Shown: one piece after another, positions 52,061 to 64,000 of the stretch
How positions within the stretch are numbered: position 1 is the stretch's first letter
Layout of the letters: each line of letters starts with the position of its first letter
Assembly: GCA_029931535.1 (NCBI GenBank)
Contig: JAQPZY010001490.1
Span: forward strand, 537,001-601,000
Direction: 5' to 3'
DNA from: Margaritifera margaritifera
Taxonomy: Eukaryota > Mollusca > Bivalvia > Unionida > Margaritiferidae
DNA: 64,000 nucleotides
The notes under the pieces: generated by a model
The model's database searches: none
The model's input: only the letters and a program-made list of their open reading frames with translations
Told to the model about the DNA's origin: nothing
Made by a program: the position numbers and the translations under genes

Positions 52061-52580
52061 GTATCCTCACAATCCGTTTGGGCTATTGGAAGGAATAAAG
52101 ACTCTTCTTCATCTTCACCCCACCCTAAAAGACTCGAGCGCGCGACGTACACGCGGTAGGCAACCAAACGGTCTTTCATGCAGCGCCAACGTTGGAGGAA
52201 AACACGAGCAGGTTGTTGGCTGGGAGACCCCCAAACGGATAGGCGCGGACGTTCAGCCATCTGTAGTAGACCCGCAGCTAAGCCAGCGCAATTTCCAGGT
52301 CGTGACCGCTTGAGGCCTGGAGAGGCACCAGGGAGACCATGAGCTCGCGAGGATCGTCTGGGTGTTTGTCGGCGTTGTCTGCTCCTGGATGTCCTGCAGA
52401 TGGGCCGACACGTTTTCGGCGAAACTATCCATGTCGTCGCCTTAAGTCTCTCTAATTAACGCCCGGTACGTGGGCCTGTCTATGAGGCCGGCCTGGCGCA
52501 GTGGTTGCCATAGGCGCGAGCCTCGATGATCAGCTCGGGAGATTAGTTGCCGGGCCGGTAGGCCTCAACGAGCGTTTCCA
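52061..52580 (-). pseudogene. Unknown protein relic within the viral block
   Basis: GC-rich sequence with broken frames on the minus strand. One piece reads MDSFAENVSAHLQDIQEQ, and a neighbour is a 124-codon open frame from 52260. No family recognised. Confidence 0.3.
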
Positions 52581-53060
52581 TGCGGCCTACAAGTTCTTCG
52601 GCGCGGCAAACCCTATGCCGCAGCCCCAGGTTATCCTTTGCCCGTGTATGGCAGTTGCTCCGTTTTCTTCTATGCCTCTTTTTCTACAGCTGCTCATTTT
52701 TCCTTCACCTTGCGCCAAATATCTTTCCCATCTACAACGGCCCCTAGGAATACAAACCCAGCCCAGCGTCATTTCGCCGGTTGGAGGCAACACCAATAAG
52801 GATTTGTAGTTTTTGGGCGGAGTGGCCTCCCATCGTCACATTACCGTATTTTGAATCAAATTCTTACACTCCTCTGCAAAAATGTGCAATTGCTCTGGTT
52901 CTTCAGAGGCGTGTAGAAACCCATTTTCTTCTTTGGCAGGCTACCCCGCGGGCTTCTCTGGGGCCTCCGCAGGTTCCTCTGGCGTATCTGCGGGTTCGCC
53001 TGGCGCCTAGACAAATGCCTCCTCTGCAGGTAGGGCCAGCGTTCTCGTAACACGGCAGAA
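52581..53060 (-). pseudogene. Pro/Glu-rich protein relic within the viral block
   Basis: One minus-strand frame near 53040-52850 is acidic and proline-rich (APGEPADTPEEPAEAPEKPA), with stops. No function can be assigned. Confidence 0.3.
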
Positions 53061-54125
53061 TTTGGCGGAAATCATAGCATGTGGGCTGGACGTCTTAAAA
53101 CAAGCTTCTAAAAGGTAAGACGGTATCTTAGCCGAATCTTTGTGCTTGATTTGAGTAGATAGTTGAATTTATTAGAATATTGAATTATAAGGTATAGTGA
53201 ATTTATTAGAGAATTGAATTATGACATGTACTTACATTTATCAGAATGTAGATTGAGAACAATGCGAAATTAGACTGAGTTGGATTAATGTGCATATGTA
53301 TTTATATGTATAATTCTGTAATTATTAGGACGCATGCAATAAGAATGATTACTTATTAACGATGGGTAGATTGCTGTGTCAGAACATATCAACATTTAGA
53401 TGATGTGTGCGTGTGTTACAAAAATTCGTTGAGTAATACTATTCGTACGTAAAGCGCAAGGCATGTATAAGATAAGTGGAAATTAGTAAGTGCATAGGTC
53501 TGTGAGAGAGTGGTAGATTTCGAAGAGTAGGGTAGGGAGACAAGTGTGTACGTCCCTTATATTTCTTCAGGAAGCTCCCAGGGTGCTCGTGAGAGTCGGC
53601 CCTGAGAGATTCTCAGGGTGTACGTAGTGACGACACCGAGAGAATAAGAAGGAAAGAGTAGGGAGGAGGACAGAAGGGAGAAATGCCGGGGGAAGCCGAG
53701 TAAAACTCCAAGGGTGCAGACAAGAGGCATGGAATACATAAGGAGGAAGAGGAAGGAATGAGGAAGGAAGAGAAATTCGTAACAGATGAGTACTCGGGAC
53801 AACTTACTGAATAGAGACTCTCTCACAATAGAACCTTAACTTTCGTGAGACGAATTAAGGTGTAAAGGGGCATCTGGTTAACCCGGCCAATTATTGTGTC
53901 AAGATATTATTGAACTGAACCTTACGTCCAAGTTATTATTGAAACTTTGAAATTGAAGATTTATGTCCAGGAACTTATTTAAATTGATTCTTATATTTGA
54001 TAAAATTGTTATCTATTCAACCTTGAGTTGTTATTTGTATTTAGAGAGTCGGCATTGCTGACTAGGACTCTTTGGTCGTTAAATTTGAATGCAAACCTTA
54101 TGAAGTATTATTTATAATACTGTAG
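53061..54125. other. AT-rich stretch within the viral block; no gene
   Basis: No viral-type piece seen. The 53557-53826 open frame lies in GA/CT-rich sequence and has no signature. It may be a host-type insertion into the relic. Confidence 0.4.
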
Positions 54126-54169
54126 TGGGGTTGTGACAAACACCTTACAGTCAGAACTTACAACCTGTT

Positions 54170-54505
54170 TTGCGCCCGTCACCTCGCGGTGCACCCACTA
54201 TGACCACGCGTCTCTGAGCCTTTTCGTCGATGTATTTTCGCACAGCAGTGCGAGCTTCTCGCGAACGGTTGAGCTGCTAATCTCCCGCAGCACGTCGTGG
54301 CACGCTTGGTCGTCTGCTCTGGGGCAACCACGTACAGACGATCCCACTTTATCCAGTGCGTCAGGAGGTTCAGCAACAGCTGGGACTTGCAGCTGCCAGA
54401 GGGGCCGAACAGCAGCTAGCGATCGCGGTCGAGCGGTACGGACCAATGATACCAAATCTTTTCAATACCCCGTGTGGTGGAAAAATCAACGACGTCCATA
54501 CTTAT
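54170..54505 (-). pseudogene. Packaging-type ATPase relic with altered P-loop
   Basis: The minus strand near 54412-54358 reads LLFGPSGSCKSQLLLNLL, a Walker A motif of the kind seen in FtsK/HerA-type genome-packaging ATPases of Polintons and related viruses. The glycine normally preceding the Lys is Cys, and a stop codon lies three residues before the motif's first Gly. RLYVVAPEQ follows downstream. The frame then degrades. The pieces sit opposite in strand to the neighbouring zinc-ribbon and phospholipase pieces. Confidence 0.6.
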
Positions 54506-54529
54506 TGAACGCCTGCTGCATCATCCAAA

Positions 54530-54590
54530 ATGCGCGCATACTGTCTGTGCTGCCGGCGAAAGACCGATACAGTTGACGACCGCCGCGTGT
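54530..54590 (+). pseudogene. Zinc-ribbon (DUF5679-like) N-terminal fragment
   Basis: A plus-strand ATG starts MRAYCLCCRRKTDT, like the first knuckle of small viral zinc-ribbon proteins (A-Y-C-x-x-C-x-x-K). The second knuckle is not found in frame. Very short, so weakly supported on its own; the viral context raises the odds. Confidence 0.4.
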
Positions 54591-54600
54591 TACACGGCTG

Positions 54601-54768
54601 GACATCCGACTGGACGCTGCCAGCAACCTCAATCCGGGCTCGGTGCCCATCAACCGCGTGGACTCTGCGTGCTACCGGCATGACCGGTCGTACTGGCACA
54701 GCAACGACACGTTCGACTGGCACAAGGCCGACGTTGACCTGTTGCACGACGGGTGGGATGAAGGCTAA
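54601..54768 (+). pseudogene. Parvovirus-type phospholipase A2 motif relic
   Basis: A plus-strand frame ending at TAA (54766) reads NRVDSACYRHDRSYW followed by an acidic/His stretch (DWHKADVDLLHDGW). The D-x-A-C-x-x-H-D-x-x-Y signature is the catalytic core of the phospholipase A2 domain used for membrane escape by parvoviruses and also present in some adintovirus/Polinton minor capsid proteins. The preceding calcium-loop part is not in the same frame, and there is an upstream stop. A relic, not an active gene. Confidence 0.6.
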
Positions 54769-54822
54769 GCTCGCGGTCGGCGGGCGTATGGCCATCTAAT
54801 GCAAAATGGATCCAAGTAGACA

Positions 54823-54982
<160 letters not shown>

Positions 54983-54983
54983 A

Positions 54984-55064
54984 TACGAATAAATAATATT
55001 ATCACACAGGTTAGATTATTGTACTCTTCTCTAACCTGTATGATGATAATATTATTTATTCGTA
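54984..55064. repeat. Inverted repeat of the SINE tail
   Basis: Left arm 54984-55015 and right arm 55030-55064 are reverse complements apart from a 3-nt gap, around a 14-bp spacer. Each arm contains the 'ctaacctgtatgataatatt'-type phrase that ends the SINE-like elements at 14.2 and 55.4 kb. Confidence 0.93.
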
Positions 55065-55264
55065 ATTAAAAAATTATGTTAATGTTGTTAAGCATTCTTC
55101 TGTACGATAAAGGGATATCACTTTCTGCTCTATTTGGTGTATATTTTTAAGTCTCTATATTAAGTTATATATAACTTGATTTCTCTAGTAGGAATCCAGA
55201 TAGACTGTGTACTTAAATGAGAATTAATTACTGGGACGATAAGCGGGTATGTCTCCTACGCGCG

Positions 55265-55414
55265 AATGCCTAAACCACAGACTTTGTAGCATCATTTTTT
55301 GGTGACGTGTGCATGATCGAGATGGTATAGGGGTTGGTGCTTACCGGCTAGACGATGGGTGCCGTAACCCGCGGATCCGAGTTCTAACCTGTATGATAAT
55401 ATTATTTATTCGTA
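55265..55414 (+). mobile_element. SINE-like repeat, same family as 14040-14202
   Basis: Shares 'gactttgtagcatcattttt', 'gatgggtgccgtaacccgc' and the tail 'ctaacctgtatgataatatt' with the 14-kb copy. A B-box is less clear here. The tail again leads into a TA-rich stretch. Confidence 0.7.
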
Positions 55415-56320
55415 TATATATATATTTTTATTTATAATACTATATACAACATTTATCCACCGATGCTCTACCCCGGCCCTCTATAGAAAAAAGTTTGTTG
55501 AAGTAAAGTTTTCTATAGAATGCGGGTGTGGCTGCGGATATATATCCAATTAGACACAACATATGCACATATACACGGAACATTATACAAGTTTGCCGGC
55601 CGCATGTTTGTCTGTCAGTCTCGCTCTCACTGTATTTCTATCCCTCCTCTCCTCTCTCCCCCCCCTCTCTCTCTCTCTCTGTCTCTCGTGGAATTTGAAT
55701 CCATCTGCAAGGTTAATGTAGCATGGTCGGTTGCAAGACCTGCATTGATAATAAACATTTAAGACCATGCAAAATTGATTATGATTTTTTTGTTTGAAAT
55801 ATACGAATAATGAGCACACGGCATTACCTTAACCAAAGATCAAATTGTTTATCACAGTTATATTTTATAAAAATAGTTTTGTTTGTATTTATTTTTTTCT
55901 TTCATTTTTTTGGGTTCTTTTTTTTCATTTATTTAGAATGACACTGTTGCGTTATCAATATCTCCATGTAACTCCCTATGTAAATTTTTTACTTTTCAAT
56001 TCAACTTATTCTGAGGTTAATTAACTCTGTAGATTATTACAGGTCGTATAATTTTTCTTTAAACCTAATTGTTTCTTTTTTATTAACAAGATATTCATTG
56101 CTCTCTTTGAAGGTTATTAGTCTGATGCCATTTATGGTCAACTGACTTACTTTACTAATAAAGGCAATATGGTAGAACTTTTCTAACATTCATGTTTTAT
56201 AATACTGACGATAACGAAAGCATCATTCTTTGATACTGTTGTTTACGAGAAGTCATTAACCTGAGTATACGAAAGTTTCAACCAATATGAAATAGAAGCA
56301 TATGGTCAGTATAAATGTAC
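55415..56320. other. 3' flank of gene A; no gene recognised
   Basis: AT-rich sequence with a short C/CT-rich patch near 55655-55686. A possible poly(A) signal for gene A on the minus strand (AATAAA) lies at 56079-56084, about 240 nt past its stop. Confidence 0.4.
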
Positions 56321-60374
<4,054 letters not shown>

Positions 60375-61587
60375 TTCGATATGTATTAGACCGTATCAAA
60401 CAGTATTGTAAAATTTGTATGTCCTTTTTCCATTTCTTCTTTTCATTTAAAGTCAACCATTTATGGAATAATTTTCAGTAATTTGTATGCCATGTTTTAG
60501 GTGATGCTTTTGGGAATAGTGTATACTACAACGACAGCTCTGTACCTTCGGTCGGTTAGGTTTAATCGTATTATGATTGCTTCCTGTAGTAATACAAAAG
60601 ATTATCTTTGTGGAGCATAGGCCAAGGTCTATTGGTAGGTAACGTCAACCAGTAGCAATAAGAATATCTCTGACTTTCAGGTTGTCAGAGAGCATGCTCA
60701 GAGTCCCTGAAGAGAATATAGACTTATCAGGTTTCACTTGAATAGACAACACTATGAACTACAGTGGCCATTCAGAATCAGTAAGGTACTTAATTGGTAC
60801 ATTGGAGAAAGATTTGGAATGTCTTCTTTACGGTGGTGTAGGCTATAGGTGACTAAATGCGCAGATAGTATAGGAAAATTAGAACGGAGTCATCAAGGGG
60901 TCAGATTGTGAACTGCGAGAGGTAGTTACCTTGTGTTAATTAGGAGTAGGGGAGGGTGTTGTCATTAGTTTCCCCCTTTCGACTGATAGAATCAAGTGCC
61001 TGTGCTATGAACTACTCCTCAGGCCATTGAATAATAATTAATAAAGATCCTATGTTTTAGCAGCGACGATTGGAAACTTGCTTACCACTAGTAATATATC
61101 GCGTTCGATATAACTCTCACTGGAAGTTCCACGGGCGATAGGAAGAGAAAAGTATGATATCCAACGAAAGACCGGCTTTCAAGATTTGAGGTAATTTTAT
61201 ATTTGATCAATTTTAATAGAAATCTTACATGTCGGTTACAGAGAAATTGCAGTATTGATCCCTTTATAACTTTCAAATATGCAACAAACACGCGTGCTTA
61301 GTCAAATTATATGAATTTCGTCTTTAAAAATACAGAATAAGGCTTCGCATTGTTTGTTCACTCTCGCACCATACTGCGCTGGACCAGGTAACTTTATATG
61401 AGAACTATATCCATCGCGATATAATATGAGAGGTGAGAAAGTTCCAGTGAATAGGCACAGTGGCATTGAAAGACATTCCTAATTAAAACATTCCGAAGTC
61501 TGCATTATGGTGCCTTCAAAATGTACTCAACATAAATCGATTCGGCCATGTATTGACCGACATATTCCACAATGAATAGGCAAATTA
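60375..61587. other. 5' flank of gene A; no gene recognised
   Basis: No coding region supported. The promoter of gene A should lie just right of 60374. A minus-strand frame at 61088-61291 has a faint TNF-like look near its end (SRSFVGYHTF), but this is too weak to call. Confidence 0.4.
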
Positions 61588-61695
61588 ATTTCTTCTTTAT
61601 CTCAGTTTACTATATATAGAAGCTGTTGCCGCTGTTTCATTCACGATTAGGAGGCAACAGCCTCTATATACCGTAAAATGAAATAAAGAAGAAAT
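61588..61695. repeat. 43-bp imperfect inverted repeat (foldback element)
   Basis: Arms 61588-61630 and 61653-61695 match at 38 of 43 positions as reverse complements, with a 22-bp spacer. It may be a MITE or a foldback remnant. Part of the arm sequence ('atttcttctttatttc') also occurs near 61932-61950. Confidence 0.9.
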
Positions 61696-61713
61696 AAATG
61701 TTCAACTCATAAC

Positions 61714-61837
61714 AACAAAATCGAAACAAGGTGGTCCTTTGACTTATAGAAACAAAATCGAAACAAGGTGGTCCTTTGACTTATAGAAACAAAATCGAAA
61801 CAAGGTGGTCCTTTGACTTATAGAAACAAAATCGAAC
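61714..61837. repeat. 37-bp tandem repeat, 3.4 copies
   Basis: Units starting 'aacaaaatcgaaacaaggtg' begin at 61714, 61751 and 61788, with a partial fourth at 61825. The copies are identical, so the expansion is recent. Confidence 0.95.
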
Positions 61838-62930
61838 ATTTTCAATCAATTTATATAGTTCAAACGTCTCCTGTAAAAAAAGGTGGGTGGACATCTCAAG
61901 TTGTATTTCTATGGTTTCTATGAATTGAATATTTATTTCTTCTTTATTTCCCTTTTCATCGTCCTGGTCTGTCTGTTATTCTAAGTCTGCACACAGCAGC
62001 ATATATTATATGTTTCTATTTCACAAAGTTGTTCATTATGTTGAAGAAATACAAAACAATCGTTTCCTCAAAGATTTGGAACTTTTCACGTTCTTGCCTT
62101 ACATCAGAAAAGTCCCAAATTGCAGTGATTTAATGAACCGATTGATTTATCAACTCATTCATTCATGCATATAGTTACTTCTTCATCTGTGTTTGTTTTT
62201 CTATCTTTCCTTCTCTACTTATTTATTTCATTATGCGTTTCTTTCCTTACTTTTTATTATAATTAGGTACAAATAATAGATTTTTTCCACATGCAATTAA
62301 ATCTTCAACAAATTATTTTTTGACGTATCCATTCAGTTATTTAAGATTATGTATGAGAGTTTTAGTTGGCCTAGAGACATGTTGTATGTTTCTTCAGCAT
62401 ACAAATATTCTCTAAACTTTTGTTTTTCTGCTGTAAATATTATTTCATCCCCTTCCTTTAAAATCGGCGTTGATTATCTTCATTTGAAGACTAGACTCAT
62501 GCTCTCTCTACCTTGTGTTTCAAAACGGTTTTCGTGTTGTTTAAAATTATTCTTTTCCTCCTAACTCTAACAGTTGAAATATAATCCCTTAAATTTTTCT
62601 TCTGCAAATAAAGTATAATTGAATTGGAATTATTTGGACATACTGCAACAGGATCTGGGTATTAAAACAGCTCAGTCCTCGTATTCAGGAAACGCATCAA
62701 ATTGAATCTACACTCAAACGCAAATTTTGATAGCTACAGGTAAATAAACTAACTGAAATACAAGAGATTTCAAAATAGCAATAGATTTAGATATATGTGT
62801 CTGTTATTTAACACATACAAGATTTGTGACAAAGACAATTTAGAGGTTTCGTGAATAAGGGGTCAGGCTATGGAAAGATATATCTCAAGTTATAGAGCAG
62901 CATGACATACTAACGTGACATTCTGAGCTT
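61838..62930. other. No gene recognised
   Basis: AT-rich sequence without supported coding capacity. Confidence 0.4.
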
Positions 62931-62934
62931 GGAC

Positions 62935-63172
62935 TACACGGCAGTAACGCGCTCATTGATCACCTTGGCTATCCCAGGTTCAAACCCCGGTTATGATTTG
63001 TGCATGGGTAGAATGGTCGCCCATCCAACATCGATGGTTTTCTCCGGATTCTTCGGTTTCCACCACCTCCACGACTAGATTTCTCCACCTTCTGAGCCAT
63101 TTCGAGCGCGTAGTATGAGTTGGTATAATTAGTTGTGCAATTGAAATAAAACAACAACAACAACAACAACAA
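62935..63172 (+). mobile_element. tRNA-derived SINE with (CAA)n tail
   Basis: A-box-like 'cacggcagtaacgcgctc', B-box 'ggttcaaaccc' (62977-62987), a body with 'ggttttctccggattcttcg' and 'gtttccaccacctcc', and a (CAA)n tail at about 63150-63170. The body resembles the SINE at 48.2 kb. Confidence 0.75.
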
Positions 63173-63214
63173 AATACAAAAAGAAAAGAAAATAAAATGT
63201 TTTGAAAGACATAC

Positions 63215-63269
63215 CAAACTGAGATCCCGAAGTCATGAAAGAACATGTTTCAGAGAAGGAAGATAACGC
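63215..63269 (-). CDS. Candidate exon 2 of a further TNF-like gene (gene D)
   Basis: A 55-nt segment bounded by a good acceptor (TAATTTTGCAG) and donor (G/GTATGT), open in phase 0 and ending in phase 1, encoding ALSSFSETCSFMTSGSQF. Length and phases equal those of exon 2 in genes A (37 nt) and B (58 nt). There is no sequence similarity to confirm it, and no matching exons 3 or 4 were found between 60.4 and 63.2 kb. It could be a chance splice pair or the remains of a lost paralogue whose first exon lies beyond 64000. Confidence 0.3.
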
Positions 63270-64000
63270 CTGCAAAATTAAGTAGAAATGCGTTAGAGTG
63301 CACGCCATAATGTAGATTAGAAGGAGGTAATTTTAGTTATAAAAAAGTGTCATATACTTGTATCATTGTAAATTCGTAGATTATGATGTTGTCAAAGGAG
63401 TTATTGTGAATTCACTGAGACACATCATGCTACCTCTTGCAAAGGCAAAACAAGATAGACTGTCGGTCATCAGCATCGATATGAGTGAATCTATGCATTA
63501 CTGGTATACAGCTCGACAGTAATTGACTCTATTGCAGATGATCTTATCTCATTCTACATCATTAGCATATTGTTTTTATACCTTTTATATATAACATTTC
63601 AAAGGAAAAAAGAAACATATATGTCTATAATTATACCCAAGGGGTCTGTGGATGGAAACCCTGGTGGGGGCCTAAGCGGCTGAGCCCCTTGAAGGCCTGC
63701 ATTTTAAGCGTTTCCCGAGCATAATTTTAACCATCTAACTGTAAAGAAAACGTACTCTAGGAAACGTTCAAGTTGTTTTGGGCTCATTTAGGCGGATGTG
63801 AGTGTGTGGGTGTAGGGGTGGGGGGTGGGTAGACTGGCACCGGCTTCGCCCTCACCCCCCTCTCAATCCGCCCTTACTGTGTCGAATTCGTTTATTTATG
63901 AATTGAGTACTTATAATATAAATTGTAAGTTCTAATAACGTCTAGTTGTGTTGATGTATTTCTGAACATTTATAAATATTTCAGTTTTGTTTGCTTTGTT
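63270..64000. other. No gene recognised
   Basis: AT-rich sequence with a G-rich patch at 63800-63830. No supported coding region. Confidence 0.4.

Larger units (their letters stand above)
49000..54768. mobile_element. Degenerate endogenous Polinton/adintovirus-like element
   Basis: A GC-rich block in AT-rich DNA, with pieces of viral-type proteins in several frames, mostly minus strand. From right to left they are: a phospholipase A2 motif and zinc-ribbon start (plus strand), a packaging-type ATPase P-loop (minus), Pro/Glu-rich and unknown pieces, capsid-like pieces, and a fibre-like protein. The set is typical of metazoan Polintons (Mavericks) and adintoviruses. All pieces contain stops or frameshifts, so the element is dead. 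AT-rich inserts (51750-52060 and 53060-54120) interrupt it. No DNA polymerase B, integrase or protease piece was recognised, and no terminal inverted repeats were found. The family name is an inference from the gene set. Confidence 0.65.

Noticed and set aside
61088..61291. Faint TNF-like ending on the minus strand (SRSFVGYHTF, then ELPVRVISN)
   Set aside because: The match to gene A is short, needs a gap, and no domain start, splice site or upstream strands accompany it.

Overview
The window looks like genomic DNA from a marine invertebrate, most likely a lophotrochozoan such as a bivalve mollusc. The evidence is AT-rich DNA with spliced genes, many long (TA)n, (CT)n and (AAT)n microsatellites, tRNA-derived SINEs, several retrotransposon relics, and TNF-type ligands of non-vertebrate style. 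The species is not proven. No bacterial operon, rRNA gene or CRISPR array is seen.

The genes that appear intact all lie on the minus strand and belong to one family: type II membrane ligands of the TNF superfamily. Gene A (56321-60374) and gene B (18090-21240) can each be assembled from four exons with identical intron phases (0, 1, 1). The predicted proteins are 285 and 279 residues. Each has a membrane anchor, a juxtamembrane cysteine motif, a short stalk in two small exons, and a TNF homology domain in the last two exons. A third locus, gene C, shows only the homologous first exon (3421-3780). A possible fourth is suggested by an exon-2-like piece near 63.2 kb. The window is therefore a repeat-rich, loosely spaced TNF ligand cluster.

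The space between them is mostly mobile DNA. 4-18 kb: SINEs, diverged tandem repeats and duplicated blocks. 20-24 kb: two LINE reverse transcriptase relics, MITE-like pieces and hairpins. 27.4-29.5 kb: a broken Crypton/DUF3504-type tyrosine recombinase whose reading frame contains an 18-copy, 26/27-bp tandem array that grew from its own codons. 34-38 kb: a LINE relic with an endonuclease start, bracketed by diverged repeats. 39.8 kb: a short hAT-like MITE with a perfect 8-bp target duplication. 42.3-43.3 kb: a DIRS/Ngaro-type tyrosine recombinase relic. 46.2-46.9 kb: a diverged tandem array of about 160 bp.

The most unusual block is 49.0-54.8 kb. It is GC-rich against its surroundings and heavily broken by stops and frameshifts. 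It holds pieces consistent with an endogenized Polinton/adintovirus-like DNA virus: a fibre-like protein, capsid-like pieces, a basic/hydrophobic minor-virion-like piece, a packaging-type ATPase P-loop, a zinc-ribbon start and a parvovirus-type phospholipase A2 motif. No polymerase or integrase relic was recognised. The block ends next to a palindromic (CA)n(TA)n(TG)n microsatellite and an inverted copy of a SINE tail.
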